Source: Spirochaetales bacterium (GTDB lineage Bacteria > Spirochaetota > Spirochaetia > ARS1246). Taken from it: a stretch of 9,534 nt of DNA. The notes below the pieces were generated by a model. That model was not told the origin of the DNA. It worked only from the letters and a program-made list of their open reading frames with translations, and did not search any database. The translations under genes and the position numbers were made by a program. The DNA lies in contig JABGPX010000532.1 in the NCBI GenBank assembly GCA_018644745.1, positions 1 to 9,534 on the forward strand, given 5' to 3'. Shown here piece after piece: positions 1 through 6,546 of this stretch (position 1 is the first letter of the stretch; every line of letters begins with the position of its first letter).

Positions 1-1312
1 CGGGGTCCACCGATAGATCAAACAGCTCATTAATATCACCGTTGTTCCAGATATATTTCCACCGGTTATCGGTTATCATCCGCCAGTCAACTTCGCCATG
101 GAACGCGCCGAGAGGTTTTTGTTCACTGTACAGGTAGTTCCGGTCCGGCACCCAATCTTCATCAAAAATGCCCCTACACAGATCAATCCCCTGGTAACTC
201 TCGGGGATATCCAATCCGGCGGCACTGAGGATTGTAGACGGGATGTCGAGTAGAGACACCAGCGCGCTGCTTCTTACCGCATAATTCCAGGTAGGTTGAG
301 AAAAAATCATAGGTACCCGGAGAGATTCCTCATACGCCTGCATCTTATGCCAAAGCCCATGCTGTCCGAGCATTTCTCCGTGATCGGAGCAATAGATCAC
401 GAGGGTATCCTCGTAAGCCTGCTCCTGTTTCAAGCACTCAACAAGCCTCCCTACCTGATGATCGATGAAACTACAGAAACCCCAATACACCGCGACGGAC
501 TTCCGCCAGGAAGCCCATGAGTCACCATTATCGCGCCAGAGCTGCCGGTAAAAGCTGTTTTCCTTGGAGGCAGGTTTATCTTTTTCAGGCAGGAAGTTCA
601 GCGGCTCGGGTACATCATCCGGATTGTACATTGAAAAGTAAGGCTCTGGAATTTTGAAGGGAGGATGAGGTCCGTTGAATCCGCAGCAGATAAAAAAGGG
701 CTTCTCCTTAGGTCGGTTTTCAATCCGCCTGATACAGTGATCGGCGATCCATGCATCATTCATCTGTTCCGGCGGCGCGTCGTTTACCTTTGTTCTTGGT
801 ATCGACATGTGTGGTACCCGCGTAGAACGGACCTCCATATCGGATAACGGCCAGGCATCGGGTAGATTGTTTTCGGCAAGCCAATCAAGATATTGCTGAT
901 TGTCCTCTCCGAAATAATCCTCAAACCAATTGCCTATGATGTCATTACCGAGATGCCATTTACCGGCGTAGCCGGTATAGTATCCCGCGTCTTTGAGGAG
1001 ATTTGTGAGATGAGGAGTCTCCCGCAAAGATGAGTCGTTAATCATCATGTCGGTCTCTAGACCCGCGCCATCTTTGCCGCGAACACCGAGCCCATCTTCG
1101 AGTAATACCCCCGAGGCTTGATGTGGATAGAGACCGGTGAAAATCGAAACCCGTGCCGGTCCGCACAATGGGCACGGCGTAACGGCGTTATCAAAAGAGA
1201 CCCCGTGTGCCGCCAGAGCGTCGATGTTCGGTGTTTCGCAAACCGTTTTACCGGTGAATCCGAGCGTATCGGTACGCTGCTGATCCGACATAATGAGAAG
1301 GATGTTCTGCAT
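1..1312 (-). CDS. Type I (formylglycine-dependent) sulfatase, C-terminus cut by window edge
   Basis: Hydrolyses a sulfate ester; the substrate cannot be told from sequence. The reverse strand reads 437 codons without a stop from ATG at 1312 to the window edge. The N-terminus MQNILLIMSDQQRTD enters the catalytic beta-strand directly, with metal ligand D10 and neighbouring Q11. The sulfatase signature is C50-G-P-A-R54-VSIF-T59-G60, with C50 the residue converted to formylglycine. Other core motifs are GKWHLG (117-122), GPHPPF (214-219), metal ligands in SDHGE (D310, H311), and HGLWHK followed by YEESLRVP (318-334). It ends at ELFDLSVDP, the usual near-C-terminal sulfatase motif, so perhaps a few dozen residues are missing. 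There is no signal peptide, so it should act in the cytoplasm on an imported substrate. The upstream AAGGAG supports the start. It is divergent from the operon at 1421. A formylglycine-generating enzyme or anSME must be encoded elsewhere. Confidence 0.93.
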   Translation of the reverse strand, partial: MQNILLIMSDQQRTDTLGFTGKTVCETPNIDALAAHGVSFDNAVTPCPLCGPARVSIFTGLYPHQASGVLLEDGLGVRGKDGAGLETDMMINDSSLRETPHLTNLLKDAGYYTGYAGKWHLGNDIIGNWFEDYFGEDNQQYLDWLAENNLPDAWPLSDMEVRSTRVPHMSIPRTKVNDAPPEQMNDAWIADHCIRRIENRPKEKPFFICCGFNGPHPPFKIPEPYFSMYNPDDVPEPLNFLPEKDKPASKENSFYRQLWRDNGDSWASWRKSVAVYWGFCSFIDHQVGRLVECLKQEQAYEDTLVIYCSDHGEMLGQHGLWHKMQAYEESLRVPMIFSQPTWNYAVRSSALVSLLDIPSTILSAAGLDIPESYQGIDLCRGIFDEDWVPDRNYLYSEQKPLGAFHGEVDWRMITDNRWKYIWNNGDINELFDLSVDP

Positions 1313-1350
1313 CGCTCAGCAATCTCCTTGTAATGGCCCGAATCCAGTGG

Positions 1351-1367
1351 AAATTGGCTTTTCGATT
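1351..1367. repeat. Dyad site copy 1 (AATTG-N6-CGATT)
   Basis: First of two 17-bp near-identical direct repeats in the divergent promoter region. It differs from copy 2 at positions 5 and 7, and its left half-site has one mismatch to a perfect dyad. Confidence 0.55.
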
Positions 1368-1391
1368 CGAGCTTCGTCCTATACTATACGT

Positions 1392-1408
1392 AAATCGTCT
1401 TTTCGATT
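1392..1408. repeat. Dyad site copy 2 (AATCG-N6-CGATT)
   Basis: Second copy of the 17-bp repeat, with a perfect AATCG/CGATT dyad at 1393-1397 and 1404-1408. It lies just upstream of the Shine-Dalgarno of the gene at 1421, where bound protein could block rightward transcription. Confidence 0.55.
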
Positions 1409-1420
1409 GAAGAGAGGCAC

Positions 1421-2443
1421 ATGAAATATCAAGGTAAATATAGAATCTTCGACCCCCGAATTATTGGAACCTACCCTTTTGAGCAGCGAAAGAACAAGGT
1501 TACCGCGGAGCATCTTATTGCACCGAAATCGGCGATCGAGGAAGCATCCGCACTTGCATTTTCGGGTATCGAGCAGCTCTCATCGGCGGTTGTTAAAGCA
1601 CGAAAAGCAGATAAACCGGTTATTCTCTTCACGGGTGCACATCTGATTAAAAACGGCCTTAGTCGAATTGTTATCGACCTGATCGATCGCGGTCTGGTTA
1701 CTCTAATTGCAGGAAACGGCGCCACATGCATTCACGATTTTGAGCTGGCTTTAATGGGGGCTACCAGCGAAGATGTCCCGAATGCTCTCGGAAAAGGTCT
1801 TTTCGGTATGTCCGCCGAGTTCGCTTATATAAACGCCGCATTATCGCTGGGCAATATGTCGCACCTCGGTTTTGGTGAATCTTTGGGACGGATGATCGTC
1901 GATTCGACATTTCGAGATGATGTCTACCGGCAGCTGGACGACCGAATTAAATTGCGGGAGTTCAAACACCCCGAGCTCAGCATCCTTGCCGCATGCTATC
2001 GCAAGGGGATTCCCTTCACCGCACATGTCGGGATTGGAACCGATGTTGTCGACCAGCACGAGTCTTTCGACGGCGAGGCAAAAGGCGGCTGCAGCGGCCG
2101 GGATTTCCTGATTTATGTTTCTGAAACTACCCGCCTGGCAGAAGGAGGCGTCGTGCTGAACATAGGAAGCGCCGTTACCGGTCCCGAGGTGCTGCTGAAA
2201 GCCGTGTCGATGAGCGCAAACGCCGGATCGGTTCCGAAAGGAATTGTAACCGCGGATTTCGATATTCGAGCGCTCCGGCCCGATCATGTGGGCGATGAAA
2301 GCAAAGAAGGTTACTATTTCAGAGACCAAAAAAGCGTGGTTTCCAGGATTCCCGAAGCTTTTGGCGGCAAAGGCTTCTATATACAGGGTGATCAGAAGCA
2401 AACGGTTCCTGCATTTTATAGATCTATCGTCTCCAAGCTGTAA
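1421..2443 (+). CDS. Deoxyhypusine-synthase-like family protein
   Basis: A 340-residue protein that appears to belong to the broad deoxyhypusine synthase (DHS) fold group, whose members are NAD-dependent. Visible family-like segments are TGAHLIKNGLSRIVIDLI (residues 70-87), matching the DHS dinucleotide-contact region (S/T-x-x-L-I-x-x-G-L), then a glycine-rich AGNGATCIHDFE, a later GIGTDVVDQHESFDGE, and GGVVLNIGSAVTGPEVLLKA. I do not see the DHS catalytic-lysine motif (PDEAVSWGK type). The C-terminus instead reads YYFRDQKSVVSR then FYIQGDQKQTVPAFY. Bacteria lack the eIF5A substrate of true DHS, so canonical hypusine synthesis is unlikely and the reaction is unknown. The start is supported by a purine-rich GAAGAGAGG just upstream. 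First gene of the operon; only 13 nt separate its stop from the kinase/phosphatase start, so the products probably work together. Confidence 0.75.
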   Translation: MKYQGKYRIFDPRIIGTYPFEQRKNKVTAEHLIAPKSAIEEASALAFSGIEQLSSAVVKARKADKPVILFTGAHLIKNGLSRIVIDLIDRGLVTLIAGNGATCIHDFELALMGATSEDVPNALGKGLFGMSAEFAYINAALSLGNMSHLGFGESLGRMIVDSTFRDDVYRQLDDRIKLREFKHPELSILAACYRKGIPFTAHVGIGTDVVDQHESFDGEAKGGCSGRDFLIYVSETTRLAEGGVVLNIGSAVTGPEVLLKAVSMSANAGSVPKGIVTADFDIRALRPDHVGDESKEGYYFRDQKSVVSRIPEAFGGKGFYIQGDQKQTVPAFYRSIVSKL

Positions 2444-2444
2444 C

Positions 2445-2453
2445 AAAAGGTGG
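2445..2453 (+). promoter_or_regulatory. Shine-Dalgarno deciding the start of the PfkB-HAD gene
   Basis: AAAAGGTGG lies just after the TAA of the upstream gene and just before ATG 2457. It selects this ATG over the in-frame upstream ATG at 2286, which lies deep inside the DHS-like gene and would add 57 residues with no family resemblance. Confidence 0.7.
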
Positions 2454-2456
2454 ATT

Positions 2457-4349
2457 ATGACTGAGCAACGCATACAAGACCTCCTGAAAAACATCAAAAC
2501 TGTAAAAGCGGGTGTCTACGGCGATTTCTGCCTCGACGCGTACTGGATTCTCGATCCAAGCGGATCGGAGGAGTCGGTAGAAACTGGAGTGCAGGCGGAA
2601 GCGGTAGAGCGGCATTACTACTCACCTGGCGGCGCTTCGAATGTCACCGCCAACATGGCCGCCCTTTTTCCGGAGCGGATCCAGGCTATCGGCTCAATCG
2701 GTGATGATATTTACGGCCGCGAACTTCGCCGATTATTGACTGAGATCGACGTAGATTCTAGCTGTCTTGTAATTCAGGAGGGGCAATTTGATACCCTCGC
2801 GTTCTGCAAATCCTACGTAGATCTGCATGAAAAGCTTCGAGTGGATTTTGGTACGGGAAATGCCCGCACGACGGAAACGGAAGATAAACTTCTCATCGGC
2901 CTCGGGAAGGCCCTTGATGAGTGCGACATAGTTATTTTCAATCAGCAGGTGCCCGGTACTTTGGCAAACCTCGGTTTCATAACCGGAGCAAACAAACTAT
3001 TCGAGAAATACAGCGGAACAACCGTTATTCTCGACTCGAGGCATTATGGCGGTCAATTTCAAGGAGTAGGTAGAAAGGTCAACGAAGTTGAGGCCGCATT
3101 GCTCTGCGGCGCGGATGCGAAACCGAGAGACATAATGGATAAGGACGCGGTAATCGGTTTCGGACAACAGCTGTTTGATCGATCCGGCAGGCCGGTTTTT
3201 ATTACACGAGGCGCAAAAGGCATACTATCTTTTGATGTGGACGGCTGCACGGAGATCCCTGGTATTCAGACCGATGGAGAGCTTGATACCGTCGGCGCCG
3301 GAGATACAACTCTCAGCATGATAGCCCTTTCTCTCGGTGCCGGAGCGAGCGCGGCCGAGGCCGCCGGACTGGCCAATATCGCGGCTTCTGTAACCGTTCA
3401 GAAACTGCGGCGCACGGGCACTGCGAATGGTGATGAAATCCTCAACCTCTACAGAGATGTTCGGTATATCCACCAGCCCGAACTTGCCGCTCACACCGGA
3501 TCTGCGAAGTACCTCGCCGGTGGAAACATAGAAATCTGCGCCGCACCTGAAAAAGGTGCCGTAAAATACGCCCTTTTCGATCATGATGGAACCATCAGCA
3601 CCCTCAGAGCCGGATGGGAAGAGGTAATGGTGCCGATGATGACCAACGCTATTCTCGGCTCGAAGAGCCATCCCGAAAGCACTGTGGAAAGGGTGCGAAA
3701 TGAGGTAATCAGCTATATCGACAGCTCAACAGGGATACAGACGATCCTGCAGATGGAAACGCTGTGTCGAATGGTCGAAGAAGCAGGGCTTGCACCAAAA
3801 GACGAAATCCTCACCAGCCTAGAATATAAGGCCATATACAACAACGGACTCATGGCAAAAGTGGGAGAGCGAATGGAGGCTGTTCGCCGGGGCGAAAAGC
3901 ACCCGCAGGATTTTGTAATTGCCGGCGCTCTTGATTTTCTCAAAGTACTGAATAACAGAGGAATTACCATCTATCTGGCAAGCGGAACCGATCAGGACGA
4001 TGTGCACCGCGAAGCCGAATATCTGGGATACAAAGAGTTTTTCAACGGAGGCATATACGGCGCGGTCGGCGATATTTCTCAATACTCAAAGAAAAAACTG
4101 CTTCGCGAAATTATCGAGGAAAACAAACTCGAAAAAGGAGAGCTGCTTGTTATCGGCGACGGGCCGGTGGAAATCCAGGAGTGTCGGAGACAAAACGGCA
4201 CCGCGATTGGAATAGCTAGCAACGAAGAGACCGGTGTAGGCGTTAACAGTCAGAAGCGGACCCGTCTCATCAGAGCCGGTGCTCACTTTATTGTCCCGGA
4301 TCTTACAGGGGCCGGGGAAATACTGGATTTTCTTCTCACCCGGGATTAG
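2457..4349 (+). CDS. PfkB-family (RfaE/HldE1-like) sugar kinase fused to HAD phosphatase
   Basis: A 630-residue fusion. Residues 15-335 are a PfkB/ribokinase-family kinase resembling the heptose-phosphate kinase branch. They contain VYGDFCLDAYW (20-30, compare GDxxLDxYW in HldE), PGGASNVTANMAAL (57-70), IGSIGDDIYGREL (78-90), and the signature DTVGAGDT (277-284) with catalytic base D283. Residues 370-630 are a HAD hydrolase: motif I F374-D375-H-D377-G-T with nucleophile D375, a helical cap at about 385-490, motif II LASGT (507-511), the motif III lysine in KKK (545-547), and motif IV IGDGPVEIQE (566-575). A phosphate-adding and a phosphate-removing activity in one chain parallels the HldE kinase/GmhB phosphatase steps of ADP-heptose synthesis, but there is no nucleotidyltransferase domain, so the substrate is unknown. 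The start at ATG 2457 follows the strong AAGGTGG. The next gene starts 24 nt downstream. Confidence 0.88.
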   Translation: MTEQRIQDLLKNIKTVKAGVYGDFCLDAYWILDPSGSEESVETGVQAEAVERHYYSPGGASNVTANMAALFPERIQAIGSIGDDIYGRELRRLLTEIDVDSSCLVIQEGQFDTLAFCKSYVDLHEKLRVDFGTGNARTTETEDKLLIGLGKALDECDIVIFNQQVPGTLANLGFITGANKLFEKYSGTTVILDSRHYGGQFQGVGRKVNEVEAALLCGADAKPRDIMDKDAVIGFGQQLFDRSGRPVFITRGAKGILSFDVDGCTEIPGIQTDGELDTVGAGDTTLSMIALSLGAGASAAEAAGLANIAASVTVQKLRRTGTANGDEILNLYRDVRYIHQPELAAHTGSAKYLAGGNIEICAAPEKGAVKYALFDHDGTISTLRAGWEEVMVPMMTNAILGSKSHPESTVERVRNEVISYIDSSTGIQTILQMETLCRMVEEAGLAPKDEILTSLEYKAIYNNGLMAKVGERMEAVRRGEKHPQDFVIAGALDFLKVLNNRGITIYLASGTDQDDVHREAEYLGYKEFFNGGIYGAVGDISQYSKKKLLREIIEENKLEKGELLVIGDGPVEIQECRRQNGTAIGIASNEETGVGVNSQKRTRLIRAGAHFIVPDLTGAGEILDFLLTRD

Positions 4350-4373
4350 GATGCTAGTTTCACGGGAGAACCT

Positions 4374-5264
4374 ATGGATTTTCATACGGTAAAATCGCCA
4401 GGTGATCTCGACCGGATAAGCAAATTTCTCGCCATGCATTATCAACCCGGAAACCGGGACTGTAATTGGTTCTATCCGATCTGGGAGCACTCATACACGC
4501 ATCCGTATACAAAACCAGAAGACCTAGACCTGGTTGGAATTTGGGAAGATGATGACGACATTGTGGCCGCCGCGCTCATCGAAACTATGCGCCACGATAT
4601 TGGGGTGTGCACTCACCCTGAACATCGTCATCTTCGATCCGCAATGCTCGAGTACGCAGAAACCACACTTTACGGCACCAACGACACTGGCGGGAAATTC
4701 CTGAACGTATTCGTGCACGAGTTTGACGAGGATCTCAACGCGATCGCGGCGTCTCGCGGGTACACCCGAAACAAGAAGAATGACAGGCCCATGTCTGCGT
4801 TTCAAATACCCGGTGGAATGGCTCAAAGGCAGCTTCCTGAAGGATTTAGATATGTAAGCCTGGCGGATGAGGTGAACCTTGAAAAAATGAACCGCGCCCT
4901 GCACCGCGGTTTCAATCATCAAGGCGAACCTGATAACGATGATATCGCGGGACGCAAAGTTATGGTGTCCGGCCCCAATTTCAAACCCCACCTTACAACC
5001 GCGATCGAAGCTCCGGACGGAAACTGGGTGTCTTATTGCGGGATGTGGCATGATGAAGACAATCATTTCGGTTATGTCGAACCGGTGGCCACCGACCCGG
5101 ATTACAGACGGCAGGGCCTTGGTACCGCTGCGGTATTGGAGAGCATCCGGAAATGCGGTGCTGACGGAGCTGATACGGCCTACGTATGGACCGATCTGCC
5201 ATTCTATCTATCATTCGGCTTCAAGGTTGAACACACTCATCTCTGCTGGACAAAATATCTATAG
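4374..5264 (+). CDS. Two-lobed GNAT-family N-acetyltransferase
   Basis: A 296-residue protein. The C-terminal half (about 155-296) is a clear GNAT domain: beta4 VEPVATDPDYRR leads into the acetyl-CoA pyrophosphate loop R246-Q-G-L-G250-T, followed by AAVLESIRKC, then VWTDLPFYLSFGFKVEHTH (271-289), the usual FYxxxGF closing motif. The N-terminal half (about 1-140) resembles a degenerate GNAT lobe (VAAALIETMRHDIGVCTHPEHR, then NAIAASRGYTR), giving a tandem arrangement like mycothiol-synthase-type proteins, in which typically one lobe is catalytic. Acceptor unknown. GGGAG at 4364-4368 supports ATG 4374. It is the last gene of the operon, 24 nt after the kinase/phosphatase, so a small amine or amino-sugar product of the same pathway is a reasonable but unproven acceptor. 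Confidence 0.85.
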   Translation: MDFHTVKSPGDLDRISKFLAMHYQPGNRDCNWFYPIWEHSYTHPYTKPEDLDLVGIWEDDDDIVAAALIETMRHDIGVCTHPEHRHLRSAMLEYAETTLYGTNDTGGKFLNVFVHEFDEDLNAIAASRGYTRNKKNDRPMSAFQIPGGMAQRQLPEGFRYVSLADEVNLEKMNRALHRGFNHQGEPDNDDIAGRKVMVSGPNFKPHLTTAIEAPDGNWVSYCGMWHDEDNHFGYVEPVATDPDYRRQGLGTAAVLESIRKCGADGADTAYVWTDLPFYLSFGFKVEHTHLCWTKYL

Positions 5265-5278
5265 AGGATGAATTGAAC

Positions 5279-5300
5279 GGGCGGACACGCCGCTCCCTTT
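5279..5300. terminator. Weak GC hairpin in convergent gap
   Basis: The 52-bp gap between the convergent GNAT and permease genes contains GGGCGG (5279-5284) that can pair with CCG-CT-CCC (5290-5297) through a two-base bulge, followed by only three Ts on the plus strand. It could end the plus-strand operon, but the short T run and the bulge make it weak. There is no T tract in the minus direction. Confidence 0.3.
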
Positions 5301-5316
5301 AGGGCATCGCTTGTGG

Positions 5317-6291
5317 TTATAGAGCTAATCCAAATACCAAAAAGAGTATCGGAACGATTACCGCGAGCAGGGCGGTGCTGGTAATCCAGGCAGAGTTAGC
5401 CAGATCCAAATCAAAACCGTAGATCGCCGGCGGACCTAGAGAATTGAATCCTACGGGCATTATCGAGACGATGGCTATTACCTGAACAGGCAATCCGCCG
5501 GCCACTTTTCCCAAACCCAGTAACAGTGCGGCCGGTATCATGACCAGCGGCAGCAGCAGATGGCGGATTACCACAATCGCCGTAATCTCCCGGAAGTAAG
5601 AACGGAATCCGGTAAACCGCAGAGTAAGACCAATGGCAATACCAAGAGTCGCCGCCACACATGGAACGATAATACCCACTATGCCGGTGAGGAAGCCGGG
5701 TCTGGCAAGGCCGGTTGCTTGAAGACCGAATCCCAAAGCCATCGCAGAAATTGGGAGCATAAGAAAGGGATTTTCTTTGATATTAACAATACTGAACTTG
5801 AAAATCGGCCTGCGCCCGCCGCCGATATTCGCCGACATCGGATAGCCTATTACATAATAGGCGGATGACAGAAAGAGCGCGAAGAGCTGGACTAATCCAT
5901 ACCCGGGCTCACGAAAAATCGCGTAGGCCACGAGCCCGCCCATCGTAAGGACGTTGCCGTATGAACCGCAGGTGAATAGCGAGCCCGCACGATAGGCCGG
6001 AACCTTCAGAATACGTATTGCCGCGAGTGCGCCCGCTATGCCTACGGCGAAAGAAAAGAGACCGAGCAGCGGCAGCGCCAAGACACGGGGATCCGGGATG
6101 CGGAGAGCCCAGAAAGTGCTGAGAAGCGCAACGGGATTTAAAAAGAAAAAGGCCGCCAGTTTGAGACGACGTGATATTGAGCGAAGGGTCTCATCGGCCT
6201 TGCCGGAATGGGACACCGCGAATCTGCGAATCCCATAGCCCGCTGCAATACTGCCGAAACTAATTGCAAGGATAAAAATCAGCCGATCCAT
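5317..6291 (-). CDS. AEC (auxin efflux carrier)-family permease
   Basis: A 324-residue integral inner-membrane protein with about ten hydrophobic segments, the size and pattern of the AEC family, which includes malonate and other small organic-anion transporters. The first segment is LIFILAISFGSIAAGYGI (4-21). A mid-protein conserved patch TCGSYGNVLTMGGLVAY (107-123) matches the family's G-N-x-G-like region. The end, IMPVGFNSLGPPAIYGFDLDLANSAWITSTALLAVIVPILF, matches the typical AEC C-terminal pair of helices with its broken-helix motif. Substrate not predictable. It is the last gene of the minus-strand set; before the insertion at 6346-6548 its start would have lain about 39 nt from the stop of the upstream dehydrogenase, suggesting co-transcription. 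The Shine-Dalgarno is poor (only GGGG close to the ATG), so translation may depend on coupling or a leader. Confidence 0.9.
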   Translation of the reverse strand: MDRLIFILAISFGSIAAGYGIRRFAVSHSGKADETLRSISRRLKLAAFFFLNPVALLSTFWALRIPDPRVLALPLLGLFSFAVGIAGALAAIRILKVPAYRAGSLFTCGSYGNVLTMGGLVAYAIFREPGYGLVQLFALFLSSAYYVIGYPMSANIGGGRRPIFKFSIVNIKENPFLMLPISAMALGFGLQATGLARPGFLTGIVGIIVPCVAATLGIAIGLTLRFTGFRSYFREITAIVVIRHLLLPLVMIPAALLLGLGKVAGGLPVQVIAIVSIMPVGFNSLGPPAIYGFDLDLANSAWITSTALLAVIVPILFLVFGLAL

Positions 6292-6336
6292 GCCCCGGAT
6301 AATGCACTATCAGAAGAAGAGTGTCGACAGCTAAGA

Positions 6337-6345
6337 ACCGTAACG
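6337..6345. repeat. Left 9-bp target-site duplication (ACCGTAACG)
   Basis: Perfect 9-bp direct repeat of 6549-6557, placed immediately outside the left end of the inserted element. Neighbouring bases (6336 and 6346 versus 6548 and 6558) do not match, so the repeat is exactly 9 bp. Confidence 0.8.
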
Positions 6346-6346
6346 A

Positions 6347-6433
6347 GCAATTCTCAATATGAACAATTCCTCATGAGATAGAGTGCAAATGTACAGGAGA
6401 GAGTCGTTTTCGATCGGTCATATTGAGAATTGC
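6347..6433. repeat. Hairpin unit 1: perfect 16-bp inverted repeat with 55-nt loop
   Basis: Left arm GCAATTCTCAATATGA (6347-6362) is the exact reverse complement of 6418-6433. The loop (6363-6417) contains a degenerate extra copy of the arm motif (CAATTCCTCATGAGA from 6364) and no strong inner helix that I can find. Confidence 0.85.
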
Positions 6434-6460
6434 CGGCCGAAATCTGCTGAAATTGTGCCG

Positions 6461-6546
6461 GGAGTTCTCATTTTGATCGATATACCACAAGGCTTCATGG
6501 GTACGGTCGCTTTGGCTTTGTGTCAATGGATCAAAATGAGAACTCC
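6461..6546. repeat. Hairpin unit 2: perfect 18-bp inverted repeat with 50-nt loop
   Basis: Left arm GGAGTTCTCATTTTGATC (6461-6478) is the exact reverse complement of 6529-6546. Inside, CACAAGGC (6486-6493) pairs with GCTTTGTG (6515-6522) including one G-T pair, so the unit folds as one long interrupted hairpin. Its right arm encodes the last codons and stop of the dehydrogenase gene. The unit is nearly the same length as unit 1 (86 versus 87 bp) and its arms are related to those of unit 1 at 12 of 16 positions. Confidence 0.85.

Larger units (their letters stand above)
1313..1420. promoter_or_regulatory. Divergent promoter region with two repeated dyad operator-like sites
   Basis: This 108-bp gap separates the divergent sulfatase and DHS-like genes. 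It carries two copies of a 17-bp sequence, at 1351-1367 (AAATTGGCTTTTCGATT) and 1392-1408 (AAATCGTCTTTTCGATT), identical at 15 of 17 positions and 41 bp apart. Each is a dyad of the form AATYG-N6-CGATT; the second copy is perfect. Between them lies TATACT (1380-1385), a plausible rightward -10, and its complement gives TATAGT-like hexamers for the leftward direction. No good -35 is visible on either strand. One dyad sits just upstream of the rightward Shine-Dalgarno and the other 39-55 bp upstream of the sulfatase start. That placement suits a shared transcription factor controlling both directions. The repeat is seen; the regulatory role is inferred. Confidence 0.5.

Noticed and set aside
296..1333. 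Short plus-strand ORFs opposite the sulfatase
   Set aside because: They are antisense to a clear sulfatase reading frame with intact motifs and have no recognisable features of their own.
2286..2456. Upstream in-frame ATG for the PfkB-HAD gene
   Set aside because: It would overlap the DHS-like gene by about 160 nt and add 57 residues unlike any kinase N-terminus. ATG 2457 has a strong Shine-Dalgarno.
6521..6526. Consensus -35 (TTGACA) on the minus strand inside the element
   Set aside because: No acceptable -10 hexamer lies 16-18 nt downstream (TACCCA at 17 nt), so a promoter is not supported.
6347..6546. Integron attC sites
   Set aside because: The paired arms are suggestive, but the conserved GTTRRRY / RYYYAAC core sites are absent and there is no cassette-like gene order or integrase. 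A 9-bp target duplication is also not expected for cassette integration.
6461..6546. Intrinsic terminator of the dehydrogenase gene
   Set aside because: The stem is strong, but the loop is very long, the stem starts inside the coding sequence and no T tract follows in the transcribed direction.
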